A DNA stretch of 64,000 nt from Macrophomina tecta (Eukaryota > Ascomycota > Dothideomycetes > Botryosphaeriales > Botryosphaeriaceae): contig JAKSGN010000037.1 of assembly GCA_024180945.1 (NCBI GenBank), forward strand, positions 377,501 to 441,500, in the 5' to 3' direction. Under the pieces are notes generated by a model, which was given only the letters and a program-made list of their open reading frames with translations, was not told where the DNA came from and searched no databases. The position numbers and the translations under genes were made by a program. This document shows positions 35,286 through 45,284 of the stretch, piece by piece; position 1 is the first letter of the stretch, and every line of letters starts with the position of its first letter.

Positions 35286-36309
35286 GTTTGCATATGAGGG
35301 GTATGAGTGAGTGAGGAGAAGGCGATGCCTGCATGACGCAAAAAAGCCTATGGGACCACGACCCTTTCCCTGCGTCGACGCAGCCCATGGCGTCCGAGAT
35401 GCAGCTGGACTGTTCTTTAGCGTCGCCTCAGCCGCAGTGTGGAGCGAGTCGTCAACCTCATCCGGCCACTGAGCCTAAGCGTACCGTGGTTGTGGGTCTT
35501 ATGCCCAGAACAATTACGGACCAATCCCCTAGTTTGGCCGCGTGAGAATTTGGGGGCCATGTTCGGTGGCGCAAATACATCGGCGTCCTTCTTGCTGCGG
35601 CGCCAGTCTTCTCGCACTTACTGAAAAGTGCGTCCGGTGAAGCAGGGAATACCGCTGTCGTTCGTGGTAGGCCGGCATACATCCGTTGGTAGCCAGACAG
35701 TTGTTGTGTTGGCCATCAACCTTCCAATATGCTGCTGCATGATGGCCAAGCACGCTGGCTTGGCGCATCGTATCGCCAACTTCACATGATTCGTGGACTT
35801 TAGATTCTCAAGGGCTGCGCCGGAGTAGACGTCTCCATACCTGCTTTTCCTATAATACCTTGAGATATCTAGCGGCTCGGCATCCGGACACCACGCGCTT
35901 TCTTAACGTTTACAGGTGTGCATCCTTCACCATTCGCCAGCCATTCTATAGCCTAGACCATTGTTGAGAGACAGCGTCAACCACATCAGGTTAGGCGGTC
36001 TGTGCTGTCTCTGGGAAATACCGGCGGTCAATTGATCTGCAGCTTCCCGTTTCTTATTGGAAACACTTATCCGAGCTTTCTTCCCGCCCCCACACGTTCC
36101 ATCGGCATGGTGCGCGAGGAAAGGCACGTGTACTCTTAGTGTGGGTCTTACTAAAGATAAATAATGCTTTGTATCTCTTGAATGCATTAAGAGAATGAGG
36201 CAACCCTGGCGTCAGGCTTCCTGTCGGCGCCTGCTTGGTCTAACCTAGAGAGACCAGAGAGATCTGGGGCGCAGTACTTCGACGCATCTTACCAATAGCA
36301 ACATGGCCG
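35286..36309. other. Intergenic, no supported gene
   Basis: One kilobase, rather AT-richer than neighbours, with only short scattered open frames. It lies between the membrane-protein gene and the HET relic. Confidence 0.45.
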
Positions 36310-37119
36310 AAACGATTACCCCGTGATCTCTATGACAGATATTCCACAGATAGCACTTAACAAGGAAACCCGCTGCGCTTCCACATCCGCTATGCCGTCC
36401 ATCGAATCTGAGACAACGCCACTCAGTCCCCACAGGATTCGAGACTCTGTCAAGCTTGTAGTCTCCACGTCGGAGTTCTCCAACGCTTCGCCATACATAA
36501 TCCCATGTACATATGCCTCTCTGGCAGGTAAGTGGTCTTTGCCGCGTTTCCAGGGGATGAAAGGTACAGATGCGCCGCTGAGGATGCAGACAGCATCGCG
36601 TACCTTCATACGGGCCAGACCGATGCTCAGGTAGCTCTTCTTGGTGGCGAAAAAGCGGCGGTTACAGGATGCAGCATAATGCCTTTCACCTTTCTTTTTT
36701 TTTTTTTCATGCCACTGTTGTTGGCATCACGGCGCTCTGAGGAGCCCCTCAGGACTATCCTGAAGCCCTTCATAATCCTCATTACCTGGTGGCCTAGTTT
36801 CCGCAAAAGCCAGTGCGTCGGCAATGTGACATGCTTCACTTGCGTCCTCGATGAGGTTGTCGTTCCAGCCTTTGCCATCACTGATTGTCAAGCAAAACGT
36901 AGAAGAGAGATCTCCGTCACCTGGGTAAGTCCTAAGAAGCTCGATAAAGCGGGCCCAAAGCTGTTGAATCCACCAGAGCGCATTGAGAAGAGTGCTCCTC
37001 ACTGGAGTCATCTCTGGCGTGCGATTCACCAGATTGAGTTCTACGCCATGTGCAATCAGCGTAAAGGAGGTATGTATCGCCTGAGCGGGTCCTATCGCAC
37101 GAGGAGCAGAAAAGTTCAT
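36310..37119 (-). pseudogene. C-terminal remnant of a HET (heterokaryon incompatibility) family gene
   Basis: Two pieces match the usual C-terminal half of fungal HET-domain proteins. The upstream piece, 37119-36727, contains QLWARFIELLRTYPGDGDLS, where HET proteins carry a helix followed by 'YPGDAxLSxTFxRT'. The downstream piece, about 36660-36316, reads RRFFATKKSYLSIGLARMKV, then DAVCILSGASVPFI and AYVHGIMYGEALEN, matching the 'GDxVCxLxGxxVPxxLR...GExYVHGIMxGE' ending. Between them the frame is broken near a T/A homopolymer at 36695-36708. The N-terminal HET domain (LSYVWG- and WIDxICINQ-type motifs) is not found upstream; the next gene starts in that space. It is therefore a truncated, frame-broken copy. 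HET proteins mediate non-self recognition and cell death. Confidence 0.7.
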
Positions 37120-37654
37120 GGCTATACTCCCGACCCTTGAGTTCGCGCTAACTGCAGGAGTCGAATTGCTTTCGGGCGTGACAAAGATTCACAACAAACA
37201 ATTGGAGGTCATTTTCATGTCTCCCACATGCATCGTATATGGCAAGAGAGAGGTTGGGCCTCGTTGGAGGTACGTTGGTTCGAGATACTGGATAGCCGCC
37301 GATAAAGCTGAGGTGATAAGAAAAACGGCTGCCTGCCTCGCCTTACCCTCCTACCAAGTTCCCAGACGTGGCATCCTAGGGCGCGGGCTGTGCACTCAGC
37401 CGGCCAATACGCTGCTGATGTGAGCCTGCGGATGACCAGTGAATCCGGTTTGCTGGTTGCAGTAAGCAGCCATTTACCGCACGGCAATCTCCGGCCCCTG
37501 TGAGAGTCAAGAGTTTTGGCGTGGAAGGAGTCGAGATGATGGTGTCGTCCTTTGGCCCGATGGCGCAACTCCGGGTGAGTTCTGGGTGCAGCTGCAGCGG
37601 GCAGAAATCTCGGCTTCACCCCGCATCGACGTCCCTCTGCGTTTCGTCTCCGCC
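37120..37654. other. Upstream region of the Zn2Cys6 gene
   Basis: This interval separates the HET remnant and the regulator. It may hold further decayed HET sequence, but I could find no HET-domain motif in any frame. Confidence 0.45.
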
Positions 37655-39856
37655 ATGCCCTTGTCAGAAAGTAGCAGAACATCGCGTGCCAAACTGGCCT
37701 GTGACCGCTGCCGGTGAGCTTGAACTTCCTCGGTAGTTCACGCGCCGACTGACCGCAGGCCCAGCAAGAAGAAAGCAAAATGTCCTGGCGAGCAGCCCGT
37801 CTGTTCTGTGTGCCGAAGGCTAAACCAGCCATGCGCGTACAAGACCCAGGCGGATAACTTTCGAGAGTACAGGGTGACAAAACAAAACGACCAACATACT
37901 GTATGTTGCTTCTATGAGTGGTATTCTGAATCTAACGCGTCACGCAGGAGGACCGGTTTCGCCGTTTGGAAGCGAATGTTGAACGCATCAGCTGGCTCGA
38001 GGCGAAGATAGATCAGCTTCTAAATGGATCCAGGTACTTGCATCGAGATGGCCGGAAAGCGGAACCCATTGACAGCCCTCAGGTCCAGTTCAGACGAATC
38101 GCCATCAAACGGCCCGATGGCCAACTCTGAGCCAGGCCGATCAACCGCTCCGGATAAAATCGCTTGCAACGAACGGTTCGTGCACCCTGAAAGAGGCCAG
38201 CAGCTGATTTTGTCTCAGTCCGGGACTCTCCAGCCTTCTCCAGAGCTACTTCAGCATATCACTAAACTCTACTTTGACCTCTATGAGAACCAGCCCTTGC
38301 TTCCATTGACACGGGAGGATGCGAGGGAGAATCTTCCAGACCAAGTAATTTTTGGGTTGGTTGCTGTGGCTGCGCGTTATTCGGATCATTCATACTTCCA
38401 AGACGAAGCGTCTTCCCCGCAAGCGTTCAATAAAAAGGCCCGGCATTTCGTGTTCAATGCTCTGGAATCATGCGAGACTGGACTTGCAACCGTACAAGCG
38501 ATATGCTTGATCACATTCGCAGACTATCTGGGTAGGACACGCTTCACACCTCCTCTAAGCCCATACTGATGCTGAAAAAGACGGCTCCGTGGAACGTGCC
38601 AATCTCACCCTTGGTATCGGTGTTCGTCTTGCCTACTCGATGCGGCTGCTGAGATCCAGAACCCTCGAGGAGATGTCCGAAGATGAAGACATAGTGCGTT
38701 GTTGCTGGTCTCTTTTTGCCATGGAAAGATTGTTCGCCCTGGGATCCGGCGTCTCGATGCCACTTATCGATGAGAATGACCTACCGCGCTATCCGATTTC
38801 CCCTGATCCGCCTCCTCACGTAACGCCATTCTTAGCTACAGCCGGTGAGACCCCAGTCGACCTTGGCATCATGGCCTGCTGCCTGCAACTCACTGCAACA
38901 TGGGGTAAAGCCATTAAATATGCATTACGGCACAAATCTCATGGTAACTCACAGCTTCCCTGGACTGCGGAATCAGAATATAGCCAGGCCATGTCTCACA
39001 TACTGCAGTTTGAGGCTGTTTTTCCTAATCATCATCGGTGGCAGGTCACTCGATTCCATCAACAAGGACCAGCCGATTTGAAGAGATCTCGGGCCTACTG
39101 GGACCCCTGGATGCTCATGCAGTTTCTGTATCATTCCTGCCTGGCTCTAGTGAACCACCCAGTCTTCTTTCTCGGCGAGACACCGACTGCCTTCTCCCAA
39201 CTTCCGCCCTCATTTGCCCAATCTGTTTCGAGCCAGGCTCAAATGCATTCGCGTTGGATAACATACTTTGCAAGTCTTCTCCAGGAGAGAGATTTTGGAG
39301 TTGTCGACCCATTTTTGGCATACGGCGCATCTGTCGCTGCCACGATCCACGCGTTTTACGCTGCCTCTCAGAACCAGGAAGCCTCTCAGCGTGCGAAGCG
39401 AGACCTGTCTATTTGCATCCGGCTTGTCAGAAACATAAGCACTGCATTGCCTTCGGTGCAGAGCTTGGTGGGGCCAACCGACTTCTTGCGCTTCTTCCTC
39501 TGTTGACATATGAACAGGCCGATAAACTGGAGAAGCTGGGACAAGGCAGCCAGTTGCTAGATGTGTCGTCATCATCCCACCCAGATCTCTCTCGAGGAGA
39601 CTACACCGACATCGTCTGGGGCGTCCTGGAATACACGAAGCCATCCCAGCTTTCGGCTGAGTTCAATCGAAGTGATCGGATCGACGCACCTGTTGATGCT
39701 TCCTCAGCCCGGCCACTTCGACCCAGCCGCAACACTGGACCCCAAGAGCAATCAGCGACAGATGCGCTAGTAGAATATCTTGGAATCCTCCCGTTTTTCT
39801 CTTGTCCGGATTTCACGCAATCCTCCCTGGATGAATATTCTTTCGGAAACTTGTGA
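37655..39856 (+). CDS. Zn2Cys6 fungal transcription factor
   Basis: Exons 37655-37713, 37765-37873, 37948-38033, 38089-38531, 38581-39455 and 39518-39856 encode 636 residues. Choosing the GCCCAG acceptor of intron 1 gives a textbook cluster: CDRCRKKKAKC, then CSVC and a final Cys, with spacing C-x2-C-x6-C-x6-C-x2-C-x6-C. A short coiled-coil linker follows (RLEANVERISWLEAKIDQLL). The middle-homology (fungal_trans) region runs from about residue 130 to 400 (ITKLYFDLYENQPLLPLTRE; VRCCWSLFAMERLFALGSGV). It should be a nuclear DNA-binding regulator. The last intron has a GTGCAG donor; if retained, translation stops at 39506, 113 residues earlier. It is transcribed toward the FAD oxidase, a possible target. 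Confidence 0.88.
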
Positions 39857-40180
39857 AGCGGGTCCGCCCGGCACCAGACCCGCAGAGCGTCTCACGGAAA
39901 CGCTAGTCCTAATGAGGGAACACGGTCCGTTTTCCGGGCTTCTCCCTCCACTGCCTCCCGCTTCTGCTGAGCACTCAATGCCACACCAAACCCTTCATCA
40001 GGTAGTACGGACCGGGATAGCAAGCTATGAATACAGGCCGACCTGCGCAGCACCTTCCTTGCTATCCAACTCCATTTCTTCATTCTCCAGGCTCCTCCGG
40101 ACCCATATCACCCTCAATTTCTTCCTTCCCTGCTTGCAACCCTCATACACCTCTCCACACAATATAAACTCATCCCACAA
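39857..40180. promoter_or_regulatory. Short spacer between the Zn2Cys6 gene and the FAD oxidase
   Basis: A 324-base spacer holds the terminator of the regulator and the promoter of the oxidase. Its last 60 bases are pyrimidine-rich and A-rich, as expected near a start. Confidence 0.5.
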
Positions 40181-41637
40181 ATGCCACCCACCAAACAAAG
40201 CCGCATCGCCATTATCGGCGCCGGCGCCTTCGGCCTCTCCACAGCCCTTGAGCTCTCGCACCGTGGCTACCGCAACATCACTGTCTTCGACCGGTACCCG
40301 CCCCCGGCGCCCGACGGCTCCAGCGTCGACATCTCGCGTATCATCCGCAACGACTATGCCGACCCCGTCTACGCGCGCATGGCCACCGAAGCCATGTCTC
40401 TCTGGGAAACCCAGTACGCCGAGCACTACAGCCGGTCCGGCTTCGTCCTGATGTCTTCCCGCGGGGGCGGCGACGACGACTACGTCGCCAAATCCAGGGC
40501 AACACTGCGGAATCTATCGCACCCGTACGAGGACTTCGAAGGGACGGCGGCGCTCAAGCGCCTGTTCCCAGGCTTCCAGGGCGACGTACCAACGTCCGCG
40601 GGCTACATGAACCGGCAGGGCGGGTGGGCGAACGCGGCCGGCGCCATCGCGACCCTTGCTCAAGAATGCGCGGCCGCGGGCGTGAGCTTCGTCACCGGCG
40701 CCAAAGGCACTGTCGTCTCCCTCCAGACGGTCTCCTCCTCCTCCTCCTCCTCCTCCTCCTCCTCCTCCGCAGATCGCCAGATTCAAAACATCGTCGCCGA
40801 AGACGGCAGCGTCCTCCCCGTCGACGCCGTCATCGTTGCCGCTGGCGCGTGGACGAACCAGTTGCTCGACATGCGCCGCGCCTTCCTCGCAACCGCCCAG
40901 CCCGTCGGCTTCGTCCAGCTGAGCGAGGCCGAGGCCCGCGAGCTGCGCGGCGCTCCCGTCATGATCGACTTCGACACGGGCTGCTTCACGTTCCCGCCCA
41001 CGCAAGACACCCACGTGCTGAAGATTGCACGGCACGGGTGGGGGTACGAGAGGCCGGTTGAGGTGAGTTTTAGGGGAGGAAGAAGACGAGAAGGCGGGAA
41101 GGAGGGGGACGGGAACGACAAGGTGGTGGTGGTGTCGTCGCCCATGCAAGAGCGGCGGGGCCTCGCCGTCTCGTACTTGCCAGGGGATGCGGAAGAGGGG
41201 CTGCGCAGGGGGCTCGAGAAGCTGTGGCCGGGGCTCGCGGGCCGGCCGTGGAAGCAGACGCGGTTGTGCTGGTACTGCGATACGGCGAACGGGGACTTCA
41301 TTTTCGACGAGCATCCGGACTATCAGGGCGTCTTTGTGGCATCGGGAGGGAGTGGACAGTGAGTACTCATCATCACATCGCAGTCTGGATGCGGTTAGCT
41401 GACGTTTGTGCCAGTGGCTTCAAGTTCTTGCCGGTCCTTGGGAGGTACATCGTCGACTGCTTTGAGGGCATTGCGAGTGCGGAACTAAGGGCCAAGTGGG
41501 CTTTCAGATCCGGATCGAGCGCTGATTTCCTTGGTGACGGTAGCAGAGGGGGCCCGAAGCGCCGCAAGCTCAGCGACGTTGAGTTGTCTCGCTTGATCAA
41601 TGAATCTTGTGCAGGTTGCAGAGACTCTCGTTTGTAG
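40181..41637 (+). CDS. FAD-dependent amine/amino-acid oxidase (sarcosine-oxidase or fructosyl-amine-oxidase-like)
   Basis: Exons 40181-41358 and 41415-41637 encode 466 residues. The N-terminal dinucleotide fold is IAIIGAGAFGLSTALELSHR with GxGxxG. The SSVDISRIIRNDYADPVYAR segment is typical of the sarcosine oxidase/fructosyl-amine oxidase branch of the DAO superfamily. The C-terminal block LCWYCDTANGDFIFDEHPDY leads into SGGSGHGFKFLPVLG, which is formed across the intron; in this family a Cys and a His/Lys near here hold the flavin. It would oxidise an amine to an imine with H2O2 release; the substrate is not determined. A serine run (about 12 residues) from TCC repeats lies mid-protein. No C-terminal SKL-type peroxisome signal is visible (it ends CRDSRL; SRL is a possible weak PTS1). 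Confidence 0.88.
40731..40769 (+). repeat. TCC trinucleotide microsatellite in the FAD oxidase
   Basis: About twelve TCC copies encode a serine run inside the oxidase. Whole-triplet changes keep the frame. Confidence 0.85.
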
Positions 41638-41848
41638 TTTACCTAATATCCGATGGTCCTACCAGGTTAATTTCGGTAAAAGAAGATGATTGCAAGCGCA
41701 ACTATGCAAACGGTATCAAGATGATTTGGCGGACAGCGAAGCAGCCGTGACATAACCACATTATCCTGCAAAGGAAACCTCCTCACCCAGAAAATGCACG
41801 CAGCATGAATTTTTCCCCCCACGTCAACCCCTACCCCACACCCCCCGA

Positions 41849-43066
41849 TCAATCCTCTTCCGACTCCTCCATCATCAGCCGCGCCACCCGCTTATGCAAC
41901 CTTGCCGCGGCCTCCAGCGCCTCAGCAATCTCCTCGTGCCTGAACCTGCCCGACGCTGCCTTCCAACCCCTCGGCCCGCTCCGCCTCTCCAACCGCGGAC
42001 TCCCCAGCACCTGCGATTCGTCGGCCTCGTACCCACTCTCCTCGCTGTCCTGCCCGCCAAAAGAGTCCTGGTCGTCGTCCTCATCATCCACGTAGAAATC
42101 CCGATCCGTGCGCCTCTCCGCGCCGCGCACCTCCCACACCTTCCACAAGCTGACGCCCATGCCCGACACGACCGCCACGCTCGCGACGCCGACAAACGCG
42201 ACGAAGACAGCCTCGTTGTTGTCGCGGGCAGGCGTGTCGTCCAGGTCCTGGCGGTACGCGAAGCCCAGGTACAGCGCGAAGCCGGCGAGGAAGAAGCCCA
42301 CGGCCGCGCTCAAGAACTTGTGCGGCATGCTCAGCAGCTGCAGCGCCGCGAACGAGACCTGCAGGCGGCGCCTGCTGCGCGGCGCGGTGCGGCGGAACTG
42401 CGGGCGCGAGGCGAGGTGCGTCGAGGAGGAGGAGGAGCAGCAGCAGTAGCTGCCGGCGTCGGCCTCGTGCGCGGCGGCGTCGTAGAGCGGCCGGCACAGG
42501 GCGTGCGGCGGGTAGAAGCGGCCGTTGCTGAGCCACATGCGCACGCCCTCGGCGCTGTTGAGCATGCCGAGGACCTGCTGCTGGACGGTGGCGAGGATGA
42601 CGGCGAGGACGCCGAAGAGGAGGCTGGCGATGATGCAGCCGGGTGCGGTCCAGTGGACGTTGCTGAGGCCGGGCATTTGGAGGGTTGTGGAGGATAGCTG
42701 TGAGATGATGGCGGCCTGTAGGCGGCGGGGAGGAAATTTACTTGCGAAGTAAGAAAGGTGATGTTTGTTTCTTGTCTTTTTTTTTTTTTTTTTGGGGGAG
42801 GGGGTGCGTGGTGGATAATTGAGACGGGAGAGAGAGAGAAATAAGGAACGTACGGCTACGGAAACGCTGCCTACGGCGCTGAGATGACTGTCCTTGAAGG
42901 CCATAACGGAACGGTCGGGCGATTCTAACATATCCTCTACCTTGCGCATCTCCCGCACGTCGACAATAAGGTCGGCGATGAAGCCCATGGCTGCTGATCC
43001 GAACCGCCGGCGCGCGTACTCTCGGTCTCCGCGCTCGAGACCCCGCATACTAAGGAAATCGACCAA
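41849..43066 (-). CDS. Uncharacterised multi-span membrane protein
   Basis: Exons 43066-42854 and 42715-41849 encode 359 residues. An N-terminal soluble segment (MVDFLSMRGLERGDREYARR) is followed by hydrophobic segments: PGCIIASLLFGVLAVILATV, one near MPHKFLSAAVGFFLAGFALYLGF (split here by position), and AVFVAFVGVASVAVVSGMGV. Between the first two is a loop rich in Cys/Ser (SYCCCSSSSST). The C-terminal tail is strongly acidic (VDDEDDDQDSFGGQDSEESG) and ends in an amphipathic helix. I do not recognise the family. The single intron has a long T-tract (42778-42793, sense strand A-rich). The reading frame is clean and codon use matches neighbours, so it is likely real. Confidence 0.72.
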   Translation of the reverse strand: MVDFLSMRGLERGDREYARRRFGSAAMGFIADLIVDVREMRKVEDMLESPDRSVMAFKDSHLSAVGSVSVAVRSLFLSLSRLNYPPRTPSPKKKKKKTRNKHHLSYFASKFPPRRLQAAIISQLSSTTLQMPGLSNVHWTAPGCIIASLLFGVLAVILATVQQQVLGMLNSAEGVRMWLSNGRFYPPHALCRPLYDAAAHEADAGSYCCCSSSSSTHLASRPQFRRTAPRSRRRLQVSFAALQLLSMPHKFLSAAVGFFLAGFALYLGFAYRQDLDDTPARDNNEAVFVAFVGVASVAVVSGMGVSLWKVWEVRGAERRTDRDFYVDDEDDDQDSFGGQDSEESGYEADESQVLGSPRLERRSGPRGWKAASGRFRHEEIAEALEAAARLHKRVARLMMEESEED

Positions 43067-43872
43067 AACGAGGGGATGGCGAGCAAAAGAGACTTGTGGG
43101 GAGAGACTCCCTTCTGGATAGTTTATGGGTTGAGGTGCGGCATGACGACGGCGAGGGTTCTGGGTTGTGAGGCAGGGTTTCCTCGCGCATGACCTGTGAT
43201 ATAGGCATCAGCTGACGGCGGCTGGATGACGTTAAAGCAGGATTCGCGAATGGCTGCGAAGGGCCGCCACCCGTCTAGTAGCGGCGCGGAAACGGGCTAC
43301 CACACAAGCTTTTCGACATCTGCAATGCGTGGTGATGAGGCATAGTGCAGTGACGGAAAGGGAAGAGTTGTTGAACCACGACAGGTACCGAGCAGACCAC
43401 CTGCTTAGTCATCGCACCATTTGCTTCCCGCATTGCAACCATTGATGCGAATCCGGATTCTGGAAAACCAGCGGTCTAGGACAGAGCACAATATTGCTTG
43501 TTTCCAATCAATAGATGCCGACTGTGCCTTGAGCTACAGGAGGTGTATTCATATTCTGGCATAGACATGGCGGCAACGGAAGATATCGCAATCAAAGGGA
43601 CCATGGGCAATACTTCATTCAATGTTGGGCAAGCTGTTGAACCACTCACCCTGGCTGAAGACTTCGCTAATCTCGATTGCTGTCTCGTCGGTTACAGACT
43701 CGTGTACTGGATCTATTCAAATGCTGAAGTGTTTCGGACAGCAACATCAGGTTCAGGCATGCCTCTTATTCGGAATTATCGTTTCTATGTTAGGATATCG
43801 TAATTTTGCTCCGAAAAAACGCCAGATGGGAAGCTGCTTTGAATTATATCTTCCTTGTCGAAATAAGCAATA
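43067..43872. other. Intergenic between the membrane protein and KAE1
   Basis: 800 bases of promoter and KAE1 3' flank. Two plus-strand open frames near 43500-44300 are short or antisense to KAE1. No gene is supported. Confidence 0.5.
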
Positions 43873-45019
43873 TCAATCCCGCCATTTGATAAATACTTCG
43901 TCCGTCCGAAATCTCTGGGTGCAGGTGGTCTCTTCAAAGGGCATCTTCACGCCCGACTCGTACGCTAGGAGACCTGCTTGGGCAATCATAATGCCGTTAT
44001 CGATGCAGAAGCGCTCGTCCGTGGCATACACACTCCCTCCCCGATCTCTCGCCATCAGGCCCATCATCTCTTGCAACCTTTCGTTGCATCCAACGCCTCC
44101 AACGATCAGTACCTGCGCCGACCCGACATGGGCCATAGCCCTCTCGGTGATCTCGACCAGCATGGCGAATATTGTCTCTTGCAGCGAAAAGCACAGGTCG
44201 GCGGGAGTTATTAACTCGCCATCCTCACTCCGCAACCTCTCGCCTTCGGGCAGACTTTCGTCAATTTTGGCCGCCAACTCGTCCACCGAAGCCTTGACGC
44301 CAGAGAAACTGACGTCCATACCCTTGACAGCATAGGGCAGCTCTACGAGGTGACGGCCCTTCTTGGCAAGCTGCTCGATGTTGTATCCAGGTGCAGGATC
44401 ATTGGGGATGCGCAAGGTACGGGCGAAGCGGTCGAGACAGTTGCCGATGGCGATATCCAAGGTCTCACCAAAAATACGGTAGCGCTGAGCGGCGTAGGCA
44501 ATGACCTGCGTGTTGCCACCGGAGACATAGAGCACGACTGGATTCTCTGCGCCTGTGATGGCGCGGCCCATTTCAATGTCTAACAGGAGAGATGCGTAAG
44601 TTTCCCTTAAGCAGTCACATGGCAACCGACACACGGCATTGGGAGAGTGCGATAGGATGGCACATACGTCCTACACAGTGGTTCACTCCAATCAGCTCTT
44701 TCCCCCACATCAGCGCAAGCGTGCGGGCAGCGACGGCGACACTTTGCAGCGGGGCACCCATGCCGGGGCCTTTGGTGTAGCAGATGCAATCCAGGTCGTC
44801 GACAGTCAGGCCGGCCTGGCGCATTGCCTGCTTGGCCAGGCGCACCACCCAGGCGCGATGGTGCTTGGCGACATCTTTGGGGAGGAAGCCTTCACCGGGC
44901 GGCGAGTTGTACGTATGACGCAGGTTTGCCAGCACGACGGGCTCTTTGCCGGGGGCCGGGTGCGAGATGATGCCCACGCCGAGCTTGTTGGCGCTGCCTT
45001 CGAGACCGAGGGCGATCAT
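43873..45019 (-). CDS. KAE1: KEOPS/EKC complex tRNA threonylcarbamoyltransferase Kae1 (OSGEP)
   Basis: Kae1 is the catalytic subunit of KEOPS, which makes t6A37 on ANN-decoding tRNAs in the cytosol. Exons 45019-44668 and 44579-43873 encode 352 residues, the usual size. The intron splits the metal-binding site: joining gives NHCVGHIEMGR with the HxxxH histidines. Other motifs are [13 protein letters not shown] at the start, [37 protein letters not shown] and [13 protein letters not shown] with the third metal ligand Asp. It is the cytosolic form, without a presequence. It is divergent from the SET-domain gene with a 265-base spacer. The call is firm. Confidence 0.96.
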
Positions 45020-45284
45020 CTTCGGCGCTGTGCGCGGGCTGGCGGGTTGGCGGGCTGGCGGGCTTCGAGAGGTGAGGATGCGGCGGGGGAAAATGAAGGT
45101 GTGGTTATCGATAAGAGACGAATGAGCCCTCCGGGAATAATAATGGCGGCGCTAGTGCGGCGCTAGCCGGCTTACATAGACACGGTGCTGCAGGAATATT
45201 GTCACCCGCCGCTCCACCATTCCATTCTCCGACGCCCTCGCTGCCCTCACTGCTTTCTTCCTCCCGTAAAGCCCGCCGGGAAAC
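45020..45284. promoter_or_regulatory. Compact bidirectional promoter between KAE1 and the SET-domain gene
   Basis: Only 265 bases separate two opposite start codons, so both genes must share this space. Both neighbours modify the translation machinery (tRNA t6A and, by homology, a ribosomal protein), so coregulation is plausible but not shown. Confidence 0.6.

Noticed and set aside
37270..37300. A GGTTCGA-like B-box sequence as part of a tRNA gene
   Set aside because: No matching A-box, acceptor stem or anticodon stem could be found at the right distance.
37215..37880. A 221-codon minus frame opposite the Zn2Cys6 start
   Set aside because: It lies opposite the zinc-cluster exons and carries no HET-domain motif, so it does not supply the missing half of the HET gene.
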